Assembly (NCBI RefSeq): GCF_025630775.1
Contig: NZ_JAOSZE010000063.1
Coordinates: 1-49,807, forward strand
DNA length: 49,807 bases
Reading direction: 5' to 3'
Source of the DNA: Actinoplanes sp. KI2
GTDB lineage: Bacteria; Actinomycetota; Actinomycetes; Mycobacteriales; Micromonosporaceae
Under the pieces are notes generated by a model that was not told the origin of the DNA, did not search any database, and worked only from the letters and a program-made list of their open reading frames with translations. The position numbers and the translations under genes were made by a program. Each line of letters opens with the position of its first letter. The stretch's first letter is position 1. Positions 19,118-28,071 of this stretch are shown here, piece after piece.

Positions 19118-19639
19118 CTAGCGCGGAGTCACACCCTTGACGATTGCGGCTTCCGGCAGGCCGAGTGCTTTGCGTACGTCGGCGGTCAGGCTGGTGGTCA
19201 CCGGGACCTGTGCCGCGGCCGCCAGATAGGCGGACACGGTGCCGGCCGCGGCGACCCGCCGGTACGCGGCCGCGCGCTCCTGGAGCGCCTTGTCCAGGGC
19301 GGTGACGTAGGGCTGGGCCCGGCCGGGCCAGCGATGTGCCCGAAGCCCCTGGGAGAAGGCGACAGTGGCGTCCGCCGCACGCGCCGCGAGCCGCTTGTGC
19401 TTGGCGAGGTTCTGCGCGGTCGGCGCCGGTGCGGACATCCAGGCCTCACGGGCAGCGTTCGAGGCGGCACTGAGCTTCAGATACGTCTCTCCGGCCGCCT
19501 TCACCGTCAGGACCGGCGTGGCATGGGCGGAGCTTGCCTTGGCGGCGGGCGTCGCGTGGCCGTCCCCGGATCCGCAGCCGGCGAGGCCGGACACCGACAG
19601 GCTCGCGGCCACGGCCGCCGCAACAAGGTGGTACTTCAT
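19118..19639 (-). CDS. Putative secreted lipoprotein
   Basis: A 173-aa protein with a signal peptide (MKYHLVAAAVAASLSVSG) and lipobox LAGC, so the mature protein should be lipid-anchored at Cys22. The mature part is Ala-rich and helical, starting with a low-complexity HATPAAKASSAHATP linker. I recognise no catalytic motif or named family. The ATG at 19639 is chosen because it places the signal peptide at the N-terminus; the frame is open 15 codons further upstream. It may bind an unknown ligand at the cell surface. Confidence 0.7.
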   Translation of the reverse strand: MKYHLVAAAVAASLSVSGLAGCGSGDGHATPAAKASSAHATPVLTVKAAGETYLKLSAASNAAREAWMSAPAPTAQNLAKHKRLAARAADATVAFSQGLRAHRWPGRAQPYVTALDKALQERAAAYRRVAAAGTVSAYLAAAAQVPVTTSLTADVRKALGLPEAAIVKGVTPR

Positions 19640-19736
19640 GGGACGCGCCTGGCCTTCCGCTCGTCGAAAGTTCAGCCGCTCCATCGGCAGGTTGAGTCCT
19701 CGGATAAGGAAAGGCCGGGGCTGTGGGGTGGCGCTG

Positions 19737-19799
19737 AACGAACATGTTCGTTACGATCGTGTTCTGATAGCGGCGAACGTGTTCATCGGGAACGTGTTC
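19737..19799 (+). promoter_or_regulatory. Four-box GAAC-N2-GTTC operator array
   Basis: Four 10-bp boxes precede the monooxygenase gene: GAACATGTTC (19740-19749, the core of the 16-bp perfect palindrome AACGAACATGTTCGTT at 19737-19752), GATCGTGTTC (19755-19764), GAACGTGTTC (19775-19784) and GAACGTGTTC (19790-19799). Their centres are spaced 15, 20 and 15 bp, giving two equal pairs. This is typical of cooperative binding by a TetR- or MarR-type dimer. No such regulator gene is adjacent. Confidence 0.7.
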
Positions 19800-19820
19800 T
19801 GAGGGCACCTGGGGGAGATC

Positions 19821-20966
19821 ATGAAGCAGCCGGAGATTGCGATCGTTGGGGCGGGGCTGGGTGGGCTGATGCTCGCGCGGACGTTGCACGTGCACGGCAT
19901 CGCCGCGACCATCTACGAGCTCGACAGCTCGCCGACCGCGCGCAAGCAGGGCGGGATGCTCGACATCCACGAGGAGGACGGGCAGGTCGCGCTGCGCGAG
20001 GCGGGGCTGATCGAGCAGTTCCGGGCGATCATCCACCCCGGTGGGCAGGCGATGCGGGTGCTCGACCGGACCGGCGCGGTCCATGTCGACGAACCCGATG
20101 ACCCGCGACGCGGGCGGCCCGAGGTGGAGCGGGGGCGGCTGCGGCAGATCCTGCTCGACTCGCTGCCGGCCGGGACGATCCGGTGGGGCAGCGGCGTCAC
20201 CGCGGCGCGCGAGTCGGCCGGCGGGCGGCACGAGATCACCCTGACCGGGGGCGGGACGGTGACCGCCGACCTGCTGGTCGGGGCGGACGGCGCCTGGTCG
20301 CGGGTGCGGCCGCTGCTCACCGAGGCGACGCCGGCGTACCTGGGCATCTCGTTCGTCGAGGTGGACCACTTCGACGCGGACCGGCGGCACCCCGGGCCGG
20401 CCCAGGTCGTCGGCGGCGGGATGCTGTTCGCGCTCGGCGCCGGGCAGGGCTTTCTCGCGCATCGGGAGCCGGACGACAGCGTGCACATCTACGTCGCGCT
20501 GCGCAAGCCGCAGGACTGGCTCGGCGGCATCGACTGGGCCGACCCCGTGCGGGGCAAGGCGGCACTGCTCGGTGAGTTCGCGGGCTGGGCGCCCGAGCTG
20601 CTCGACCTGATCAGCGAGGGGGACGGCGAGCTGACCCCGCGGGCGATCCACGGCCTGCCGATCGGGCATCGCTGGCGGCGCAAGCCGGGCGTGACCCTGC
20701 TCGGCGACGCCGCCCACCTGATGTCGCCGTTCGCCGGCGCGGGCGCGAACCTCGCCCTGATCGACGGTGCCGACCTGGGCCGGGCCATCGCCGCCCACCC
20801 CGGCGACCGCGCGGCGGCGCTGGAGGCGTACGAGGCGCCGATGGTCGCGCGGGCCGCCGAGATCGCCACCCAAGCCGTCGACAGCCTGGAGATGTGCTTC
20901 CGCGACGACGCCCCGCGCGGGCTGGTCGAGTTCTTTGCCGCGATGGCCGAGCACCGACAGTTCTGA
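19821..20966 (+). CDS. FAD-dependent monooxygenase, TetX-like
   Basis: A 381-aa class A flavin monooxygenase. The FAD-binding IAIVGAGLGGLMLARTL (GxGxxG at 10-15) is followed by QGGMLDIHEEDGQVALREAG, DLLVGADGAWSRVRPLL (DG motif) and GDAAHLMSPFAGAGANLALI (GD motif). The GGMLDIH segment and overall length resemble Tet(X)-type tetracycline-modifying enzymes. Similar proteins are abundant in actinomycetes and most hydroxylate secondary metabolites or drugs, so tetracycline resistance should not be assumed. The ATG lies just after CTGGGGGAGATC. The operator array upstream indicates inducible expression, perhaps by the substrate. Confidence 0.87.
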   Translation: MKQPEIAIVGAGLGGLMLARTLHVHGIAATIYELDSSPTARKQGGMLDIHEEDGQVALREAGLIEQFRAIIHPGGQAMRVLDRTGAVHVDEPDDPRRGRPEVERGRLRQILLDSLPAGTIRWGSGVTAARESAGGRHEITLTGGGTVTADLLVGADGAWSRVRPLLTEATPAYLGISFVEVDHFDADRRHPGPAQVVGGGMLFALGAGQGFLAHREPDDSVHIYVALRKPQDWLGGIDWADPVRGKAALLGEFAGWAPELLDLISEGDGELTPRAIHGLPIGHRWRRKPGVTLLGDAAHLMSPFAGAGANLALIDGADLGRAIAAHPGDRAAALEAYEAPMVARAAEIATQAVDSLEMCFRDDAPRGLVEFFAAMAEHRQF

Positions 20967-21006
20967 GGTCTTCTCGCGTTCGATTCCCGCTCCTAGCATT
21001 TGAGGG

Positions 21007-23466
21007 GTGGTGGAGTACGGCCTCGGGATCGACTTCGGGACGACTTGCACGGCCGCCGCGGTCAACGTGGACGGTTCGCTGGAGACTGTCCCGCTCGGAT
21101 TCCCGGGGCCGCAGATGCCCACCCTGGTCTATCGGCCGCAGCACGGCGAGCCGCTGGTCGGCGCGGCGGCGGAGCAGCGCGGCGACACCGACCCGGCCCG
21201 GCTGGCCCGGGATTTCAAGCGGCGGATCGGCGACCCGGTGCCGGCGGACCTCGACGAGTCGCCGCTCGCCGCGCAAGAGCTGGCCGCCGTGCTGCTGCGG
21301 CAGGTGGCCGCCACCGCCGCCGAGGGGCGGGGCGGGCCGCCGAGCCGGGTCGTGCTCACCCACCCGGCCGTCTGGGGCAGGTACAAGCGGGACCGGTTGC
21401 TCGAGGCGGCCCGGCTGGCCGGCCTGCCGGAGGTGACCTTGCGGGCCGAGCCGGAAGCCCTGGCGACGCGCTACGCGGCGACCAGCCGGGTCGGGTTGGG
21501 CGAGACCCTGCTCGTCTACGACCTGGGCGGCGGCATCTTCGACGCGGCCGTGCTGCTCCGTACGGCCGACGGCTTCGAGCTGCTCGGTGAGCCGGAGGGC
21601 GTCGAGCAGCTGGGCGGGGCCGACTTCGACGAGGCGATGCTGAGTCTCGTGCGGGCGACGCTGGGCGACCGGCTCGCCGGACTCGACCCGGACGATCCGG
21701 CGGTGTTCGAAGCGCTGGCCCGGCTGCGGCGCGAGTGCGTGGCGGCCAAGGAGGCGCTGTCCTTCGACACCCGGGCCGAGATCGAGGTGGCGCTGCCGCG
21801 GCTGCACACCCGGGTGAGCATCCGGCGGCACAGCCTCGAAGCGATGATCGGGCCGGCGATCCACGAGACGGTCGCGGCCGTCCGGCGGGCGCTGGACTCG
21901 GCGTCGGTGCCGGCCGGCCGGCTGCGCCGCGTGGTGCTGGCCGGCGGGTCGTCGCGGATCCCGCTGGTCCACCAGATGGTGTCGGGGGCGCTCGGCCGGC
22001 CGGTCACGCTCCTCGACCGGGCCGAGAGCGGGATCGCGCTGGGCGCGGCCCAGCTCTGCGGTGTCGCGGCGCCGGTGATCGCCACGTACGGGTCGGCGAA
22101 GTCGTTGGGCGGCCAGGTCGGGGTCGACCACCCGCAGCCGTGCGGGCCGCTGCCCCCGGCGACCGTCGTCGGCCGGGCATCCGTTCCGGGTCGCGAGCCG
22201 GATCCGGTGGGTCCGCCGTCGTCGCCCCGCCATCCGGCCTGGAACGCGGAGCCGACGGCGCCGCACCCGCTGCCGTCGCCGCGGGGGTTGTCGACCGCGG
22301 TGGTGGCGACCCCGACTCCGGTACCGGCGGTTGCCGAACGACGGTCGTATCGCTGGCCGGTGATCGGCGGGACCGCCGCGGTGCTGCTGGCCGTCACCAC
22401 GGTCGCCGCGGCCATCGCCTGGCCCGTGGACCGCGACGACCCGGGCGGTCGGGCCGCCGCCGGGACCCCGCCGTCCACCTCGGCCCCGGCGTCCGGGTCC
22501 GCGGGCGGCACCGAGGCCGCCGTGCTGTGGCGGGTCGCGACCGGCGCGGGGGCGACCGGGCCGCCGGCGGTCAGCGCCCAGCGGATCGTCGTGGGCGGGC
22601 AGGACGGAACGCTGCGAGCCTTCCGGCGCGCGGACGGCAAACTCGACTGGCAGGTCACGCTGGGCGCGGGCCTGCGCGTGTCGACCCGGATCGACGGGGA
22701 CGTCGTGGTGGCCACCACCGGGGACGGTGAGGTGACCGGGATCGACGCGGACGGCGGCGCGGTGCTGTGGCGGCGGAGCGTCGGCGCGCCGACCGGGGCG
22801 CGGGCGGTGGCGAGCTCCCCGCTCGCCTACGCCGTCGGGCGCAACGGTGTGCTCGACGCGTACCGGATCGGCAGCGGGAGTCGGCGCTGGCGCCTGCACA
22901 CCCCGGGCGAGATGAACCGGCCTCCGCTCGTGGTGAGCGGCATCGTCGTGGTCGCCTCGGGCGACGGGAAGCTGTACGGCGTGAGCCCGACCGGCACGCA
23001 GCGGTGGGTCACGAGGGTGGGCAAGGCCACCGACGGCCCGGTCGCGGCGGGCAACGCGGCGTGCGTGACGATCGACAACCGGACCGTACGGTGTGTCCGC
23101 GTGGCCGACGGCGCCGAGCTGAGCGGCATCTCGCAGGCCACCCCGATCGTGCGCATCGCCGGTGGCAGGAGCGTGCTCTACACGGCCGCCGCGGACGGCT
23201 CGATCGCCGGCTGGGAACCGGACACGGCGAAGGTGCTGTGGCGGTACCCGAGGCCGGCCAAGGCGGGCTTCCCGGCGGCCGGCTCGTCCGAGGTCGACGT
23301 GGCCTATCCGGACGGGACGCTGGCCGGGCTGGACGCGCGCAGCGGCGAGGAGCTGTGGCGCAACGCGACCGGCGACCGCTTCGCAATGGAGCCGGCGTCC
23401 GACCCGACCGGGATCTTCGTCGTCGGGACGACCGGGACGCTCTACGCCCTGAAGCCACCGCCCTAG
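21007..23466 (+). CDS. Hsp70-type ATPase fused through a membrane helix to a PQQ-like beta-propeller
   Basis: An 819-aa protein in three parts. Residues 1-365 are an Hsp70/actin-fold ATPase: phosphate-1 GLGIDFGTTCTAAAV, phosphate-2 LLVYDLGGGIFDAAVL and adenosine motif VVLAGGSSRIPLVHQM. It has no substrate-binding domain. A Pro/Ser-rich linker (about 370-450) leads to one membrane helix, VIGGTAAVLLAVTTVAAAIAW. The outside portion (about 500-819) is a PQQ-type propeller with repeated blades such as DGTLRAFRRADGKLDWQ, DGEVTGIDADGGAVLWR and LAGLDARSGEELWR. A cytoplasmic ATPase is thus wired to an extracellular sensor or binding domain. Start is GTG 21007 (or GTG 21010). It ends 4 bp inside the convergent gene. 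Function unknown. Confidence 0.85.
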   Translation: MVEYGLGIDFGTTCTAAAVNVDGSLETVPLGFPGPQMPTLVYRPQHGEPLVGAAAEQRGDTDPARLARDFKRRIGDPVPADLDESPLAAQELAAVLLRQVAATAAEGRGGPPSRVVLTHPAVWGRYKRDRLLEAARLAGLPEVTLRAEPEALATRYAATSRVGLGETLLVYDLGGGIFDAAVLLRTADGFELLGEPEGVEQLGGADFDEAMLSLVRATLGDRLAGLDPDDPAVFEALARLRRECVAAKEALSFDTRAEIEVALPRLHTRVSIRRHSLEAMIGPAIHETVAAVRRALDSASVPAGRLRRVVLAGGSSRIPLVHQMVSGALGRPVTLLDRAESGIALGAAQLCGVAAPVIATYGSAKSLGGQVGVDHPQPCGPLPPATVVGRASVPGREPDPVGPPSSPRHPAWNAEPTAPHPLPSPRGLSTAVVATPTPVPAVAERRSYRWPVIGGTAAVLLAVTTVAAAIAWPVDRDDPGGRAAAGTPPSTSAPASGSAGGTEAAVLWRVATGAGATGPPAVSAQRIVVGGQDGTLRAFRRADGKLDWQVTLGAGLRVSTRIDGDVVVATTGDGEVTGIDADGGAVLWRRSVGAPTGARAVASSPLAYAVGRNGVLDAYRIGSGSRRWRLHTPGEMNRPPLVVSGIVVVASGDGKLYGVSPTGTQRWVTRVGKATDGPVAAGNAACVTIDNRTVRCVRVADGAELSGISQATPIVRIAGGRSVLYTAAADGSIAGWEPDTAKVLWRYPRPAKAGFPAAGSSEVDVAYPDGTLAGLDARSGEELWRNATGDRFAMEPASDPTGIFVVGTTGTLYALKPPP

Positions 23467-25376
23467 AGCCGCCGGGCGCGCAGCGTCTCGGCCACCGACC
23501 AGGCCTGGAACGGGCAGCCGGTCGCCTCGTGCGGCGCGTCGCCGTCCGCCGTCTCGGAGACCGAGCCCAGGCCGTACTCGCCGAGGTGGTCGTCGGCGTC
23601 CGAGATGGTCTGGTCGGCGGCGACGCCCAGCCGGTGCCAGGCGGCCACGAACGGCCCGGTCAGCCAGGGCCAGACGGTGCCGCTGTGGTACGCCGTGTCC
23701 CGCGCCGCCGGACCGCCGCGGTGCACGCCGTGGTAGCCGGGCGCGCCAGGGGCGAGGCTGCGCAGCCCGAGCGGGGTCATCAGCGCCGAGCCGATCGCCT
23801 GCAGGGTGGCCGGCTCCGGGCGCAGCGGCGCGTACGGCAGCGACCAGGCCAGCAACTGGTTGGGCCGCAGCGTCGCATCGTCGCCGGCCGGCCCGTCCAC
23901 CACGTCGTACAGCCACCCCGTCGGCGCCGGGAATCGCCGGGCGAACCCGGTCAGCGCGTCCGGATGCGCCCGCACCGCCGTGCCGGCGCCGGTTCGCGCC
24001 TGCCAGGCCAGCTTGATCACGGTGGCCAGCCCGTTCACCCAGAGCGCGTTGACCTCGACCGGCTTGCCCGTCCGCGCGGTCACCGGCACCCCGTTCACCC
24101 GGGCGTCCATCCAGGTCAGCGCCTCCCCGGCGGCGCCCTGCCGGAGCAGCCCGTCGATCGGGTCGGCGCCGATGCCGTACCGGGTGCCGGTGAGGTGGTG
24201 ATCGACCACGTCGAGCAGCGCCGGCAACAACTCGGCGGCCAGGTCGACGTCGCCGGTGGTGGCCACGTGCCGGCCGACCGCGTGCAGGAACCACAGCGTG
24301 CCGTCCGCGGTGTTGTACTCGACGCTGCCGGTGTCCGCGGTGTTGGCCAGCATTCCCTCGGAGAGCGTTTCCGCGTACGAGATCAGCAGCTCCCGCCCCT
24401 CGGCGGCCCGGTTGGTGGTCAGGAACAGGCCCTCGTAGCTGAGCATGGTGTCCCGCGACCAGGCGCCGAACCACGGGTATCCGGCCACCACGTCGACGCC
24501 CGCCGCGGTCCGCACGATGAACGAGTCGGCGGACAGCGCGAGGGTGGCCTGCGCGTCGTCGGCCGGCTGGGCGGCCCGGACCACCGCCCGGTGGCGCGCC
24601 CGCGCCGCGTCGACCACCTGGGCCGGTGCGGGCGGCTGGTCGTCCAGGTCGCCGGCCCAGGCGCGGACCTCGGCGGTGGCGCCCGGCTGCCGCAGTTCGG
24701 CGTGGAAGCTTCCGGCGTACCAAAGATCCTCTTGGGGTGGCAGGCCGCGGGCCGCCTCCGCGCGGTGCCGCACCCCGCGCCACCACACACCCGCGGTGCG
24801 GAAGGCCGGGCCGCGCAAGCGGTACGCCCGCTCGACCACGCATCCGCTCTCGTCGGACTCGACGGCCGGCGCCGGACCGCACGCGGTGCGCTCGCCGTGG
24901 CTGTCCCGCCAGGTGACCAGCGCCTCCAGGGAGAGGCTGACCGGGCCGCCGGTGAGCAGCCGGTGCACCACGGCGACCGCGGGCCGGCCGTGCACCATCG
25001 CGATCTCCCGCTCCAGCACCACGTCACCGATCCGCCAGCGCCACCGGGGCAGGCCGTCGACCAGCTCGAAACCGGCGAGAAGTTCGTGCCCGCGGGGGGC
25101 GATCGTCCCATCCGCCCATTCGTGCGTGGCGAGCCGCACCGACGCGCCCGAGGGCAGCACGACGATCGGGTCGAGCGCGGCCAGCGCGAGGCGGCGGGTG
25201 GCCGGTGTTTCCCCGGCCACGATCAGAAGACCGTGGTAGCGGCGGGTGCGCAGGCCATTGACGGTGCCCATCGCGTAGCCGCCGCGTCCGTCGGTCAGCA
25301 GCCACTCCCGGGCGGAGCCCTCCTCGACGTTGCCGCAAACCTGGGGGCCGAACGCGAGGCGACGCACGGTAGCCAC
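23463..25376 (-). CDS. Glycogen debranching enzyme (amylo-alpha-1,6-glucosidase family)
   Basis: A 637-aa enzyme. The N-terminal domain opens with EWLLTDGRGGYAMGTVNGLR and TRRYHGLLI, typical of the bacterial/archaeal debranching N-domain. The C-terminal (alpha/alpha)6 barrel has FGAWSRDTMLSYEGL, EALTWMDARVNGVPVTARTG followed by GKPVEVNALWVNGL, and YHSGTVWPWLTGPF, the family's catalytic segments. It hydrolyses alpha-1,6-linked glucosyl branches of limit dextrin or glycogen. GTG 25376 is chosen since GGAGGT lies 6 nt upstream. It is divergent from a GH63-like glucosidase with only 67 bp between the start codons, implying joint control. Confidence 0.9.
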   Translation of the reverse strand: MATVRRLAFGPQVCGNVEEGSAREWLLTDGRGGYAMGTVNGLRTRRYHGLLIVAGETPATRRLALAALDPIVVLPSGASVRLATHEWADGTIAPRGHELLAGFELVDGLPRWRWRIGDVVLEREIAMVHGRPAVAVVHRLLTGGPVSLSLEALVTWRDSHGERTACGPAPAVESDESGCVVERAYRLRGPAFRTAGVWWRGVRHRAEAARGLPPQEDLWYAGSFHAELRQPGATAEVRAWAGDLDDQPPAPAQVVDAARARHRAVVRAAQPADDAQATLALSADSFIVRTAAGVDVVAGYPWFGAWSRDTMLSYEGLFLTTNRAAEGRELLISYAETLSEGMLANTADTGSVEYNTADGTLWFLHAVGRHVATTGDVDLAAELLPALLDVVDHHLTGTRYGIGADPIDGLLRQGAAGEALTWMDARVNGVPVTARTGKPVEVNALWVNGLATVIKLAWQARTGAGTAVRAHPDALTGFARRFPAPTGWLYDVVDGPAGDDATLRPNQLLAWSLPYAPLRPEPATLQAIGSALMTPLGLRSLAPGAPGYHGVHRGGPAARDTAYHSGTVWPWLTGPFVAAWHRLGVAADQTISDADDHLGEYGLGSVSETADGDAPHEATGCPFQAWSVAETLRARRL

Positions 25377-25443
25377 TAGATGACCTCCAGTTCTCGGGCA
25401 CAATCGGTGTGGTCGTATCGGTGATGATGATCGAGGTTTGGGG

Positions 25444-28056
25444 GTGAGTCACGGCGTGGAGCACTTGCGCCTGGCGCAGGCCGACTCCGGTGAGCAGCCG
25501 TGGCGCGCGTGGGGCCCCTATCTGGCCGAGCGTGCCTGGGGCACGGTGCGGGAGGACTACAGCGAGCACGGCACGGCGTGGGACTACCTCCCGCACGATC
25601 ATGCGCGGTCCCGAGCGTACCGGTGGAACGACGATGGCATGGGCGGCATCTGCGACGAGCGGCAGACGTTCTGCTTCGCGCTGGCCCTCTGGAACGGCGT
25701 GGACCCGATCCTCAAGGAGCGGATGTTCGGCCTCGGCGGCGACGGCGGCAACCACGGGGAGGACGCCAAGGAGTACTGGTGGTACCAGGACTCGACGCCG
25801 ACCCACTCGTGGATGAGCTGGCGGTACCACTATCCACAGCGCGAGTTCCCGTACGACGAGCTGGTCCGGGTGAACGGCCAGCGCTCCCGCGAGGAGTCCG
25901 AGTACGAACTGGTCGACACCGGCGTCTTCGACGAGGACCGCTACTGGGCCGTCACGGTCGACTACGCCAAGGCCACGCCCCGGGACATGTGCATCGCCGT
26001 GATGATCGCCAACCGCGGGCCGGCCGCCGCCACCCTGCACGTGCTGCCCACGCTGTGGTTCCGCAACACCTGGTCGTGGGGCCTGCCGAACCGGCCGAAG
26101 CCCTCGCTCGCCGGCCGCCCCGGCCGCCTCGAGGGGACCCATCGCACGCTCGGCCGGCTGCTGCTCGAAGGACAGGACGCGCCGCCGGCCCTGGTCTGCG
26201 ACAACGAGACGAACGCGCAGCGCCTCTGGGGACAGCCGGGCACGACCATGTATCCGAAGGACGGGATCAACGACCACCTGATCGCGGACGCGCCGACGGT
26301 GAACCCGGCCGGCGTCGGCACCAAGGGCTCGCTGCACTATGTGCTCACGCTGGGTCCGGGGGAGAGCCACACGATCCGGCTGCGGCTGGCCCAGTCGGAG
26401 GACGGGGCCGGCGGCCTAGACCTGGGCGTGGACTGGGAGTCGGTGATGCGTCTGCGGAAGGCCGAAGCCGACGAGTTCTTCGCCGAGATCATCCCGGCCG
26501 CGGCGACACCCGACGAGGCGGCCGTGGCCCGGCAGGGCATCGCCGGGCTGATGTGGGGCAAGCAGTTCTACCACTTCGACGTGAAACAGTGGCTGACCGG
26601 CGACCCCGGCTCGGCGCCGCCCCCGCCGGGCCGCCGCTACGGGCGCAACAACGCCTGGCGGCACATGAACAGCTTCGACGTCATCTCGATGCCCGACTCC
26701 TGGGAGTACCCCTGGTACGCGGCGTGGGACCTGGCGTTCCACTGTGTCTCGATCTCCCGCGTCGACCCCGGCTTCGCTAAGCAGCAGCTGCTGTTGCTGC
26801 TGCGGGAGTGGTACATGCACCCCAACGGCCAGATTCCGGCGTACGAGTGGGCGTTCGGCGACGTGAACCCGCCGGTGCACGCCTGGGCCGCGCTGCGGGT
26901 CTTCGAGATCGACGGCGGCCGTGACTTCGACTTCCTCGGCCGGGTCATGCACAAGCTGCTGCTGAACTTCACCTGGTGGGTCAACCGCAAGGACATCGGC
27001 GGCAACAACGTCTTCGAGGGCGGCTTCCTCGGGCTGGACAACGTCGGCCCGTTCGACCGGTCCGCCGCGCTGCCGGTGGCCGGGGTGCTCGAGCAGTCGG
27101 ACGGCACCGGCTGGATGGCGATGTACGCGCTGAACCTGCTCGACATGGCGGTCTGCCTGGCGCTCAACGACCGTACCTATGTGGACATGGCGACGAAGTT
27201 CTTCGAGCACTTCGCGTACATCGCCGAGGCCGCCTACCAGCAGGGGCTGTGGGACGAGGAGGACAGCTTCTTCTACGACCAGCTGCGCCTGCCGGACGGG
27301 CACAAGCTGCCGCTGAAGGTGCGCTCGATCGTGGGCCTGCTGCCGCTGGCCGCCACCACCCGGCTCACCGCGGCCACCCTCAGCCGGCTGCCCGAGCTGG
27401 CGAACCGGCTGCGCTGGCTGCGCTACTCGCAGGAGTACGCGGACGTGATCAGCGCCCGGCGGCTGTCGGCCGAGGGCCGCCAGCAGCGCCTGCTGTCCAT
27501 GGTGGGACAGGACCAGCTGCTGCGCATTCTCGCCCGGATGCTCGACCCCGAGGAGTTCCTTTCCCCGTACGGGATCAGGACCCTGTCCCGCGCCCACCTG
27601 GAGAAACCCTTCACGGTGTCGCTCGGCGGCTCGGATTTCACGGTCGGCTACGAACCCGCGGAAAGCACCAGCGGCCTGTTCGGCGGCAACTCCAACTGGC
27701 GCGGCCCGGTCTGGATGCCGGTCAACTATCTGCTCATCGAGGCGCTGCGCGAGTACGCCGCGTTCTTCGGTGACGATCTGCTCGCCGAGTACCCGACGGG
27801 CTCGCAGAAGAAGATCCCGCTGGCCAGGATCGCCGACGACCTGTCCCGCCGACTGATCTCGTTGTTCGTGCCGGACGAGGACGGGCACCGGCCGATCTAC
27901 GGCGCCAACGAGTTCCTCCAGAAGCACCCCGACTGGAAAGACCTGATCGTCTTTCCGGAGTACTTCCACGGCGACAACGGGGCGGGCCTGGGCGCCTGGC
28001 ACCAGACCGGCTGGACGGCGCTGATCGTCGACCTGATCCTGACCCTGCCCCGCTGA
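25444..28056 (+). CDS. GH63/MGH1-like alpha-glucosidase
   Basis: An 870-aa protein. The N-terminal region (LAERAWGTVREDYSEHGTAW, YRWNDDGMGG, KERMFGLGG) and the later (alpha/alpha)6 barrel segments SWEYPWYAAWDLAFHCV, GGFLGLDNVGPFDRS, SNWRGPVWMPVNYLLIEALR and GAWHQTGWTAL match bacterial MGH1-like/GH63 glycoside hydrolases related to processing glucosidase I. These enzymes are inverting and use an Asp/Glu pair; the Asp in AAWDLAF is a likely candidate. No signal peptide is seen, so it acts in the cytoplasm, perhaps on trehalose- or glucosylglycerate-type glucosides or glycogen fragments. The GTG at 25444 follows GAGG; TTG 25438 and GTG 25456 are alternatives. Confidence 0.85.
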   Translation: MSHGVEHLRLAQADSGEQPWRAWGPYLAERAWGTVREDYSEHGTAWDYLPHDHARSRAYRWNDDGMGGICDERQTFCFALALWNGVDPILKERMFGLGGDGGNHGEDAKEYWWYQDSTPTHSWMSWRYHYPQREFPYDELVRVNGQRSREESEYELVDTGVFDEDRYWAVTVDYAKATPRDMCIAVMIANRGPAAATLHVLPTLWFRNTWSWGLPNRPKPSLAGRPGRLEGTHRTLGRLLLEGQDAPPALVCDNETNAQRLWGQPGTTMYPKDGINDHLIADAPTVNPAGVGTKGSLHYVLTLGPGESHTIRLRLAQSEDGAGGLDLGVDWESVMRLRKAEADEFFAEIIPAAATPDEAAVARQGIAGLMWGKQFYHFDVKQWLTGDPGSAPPPPGRRYGRNNAWRHMNSFDVISMPDSWEYPWYAAWDLAFHCVSISRVDPGFAKQQLLLLLREWYMHPNGQIPAYEWAFGDVNPPVHAWAALRVFEIDGGRDFDFLGRVMHKLLLNFTWWVNRKDIGGNNVFEGGFLGLDNVGPFDRSAALPVAGVLEQSDGTGWMAMYALNLLDMAVCLALNDRTYVDMATKFFEHFAYIAEAAYQQGLWDEEDSFFYDQLRLPDGHKLPLKVRSIVGLLPLAATTRLTAATLSRLPELANRLRWLRYSQEYADVISARRLSAEGRQQRLLSMVGQDQLLRILARMLDPEEFLSPYGIRTLSRAHLEKPFTVSLGGSDFTVGYEPAESTSGLFGGNSNWRGPVWMPVNYLLIEALREYAAFFGDDLLAEYPTGSQKKIPLARIADDLSRRLISLFVPDEDGHRPIYGANEFLQKHPDWKDLIVFPEYFHGDNGAGLGAWHQTGWTALIVDLILTLPR

Positions 28057-28071
28057 GTCCGGCCCGGCGCG

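Noticed and set aside
19821..20966. Tetracycline resistance gene
   Set aside because: Resemblance to Tet(X) is at the level of the class A flavin monooxygenase family. Similar enzymes in actinomycetes have many other substrates, so the specific activity is not claimed.
20611..24882. A 1423-codon minus-strand frame
   Set aside because: It spans parts of four well-supported genes in different orientations and has the typical Arg/Gly/Pro composition of a GC-rich shadow frame.
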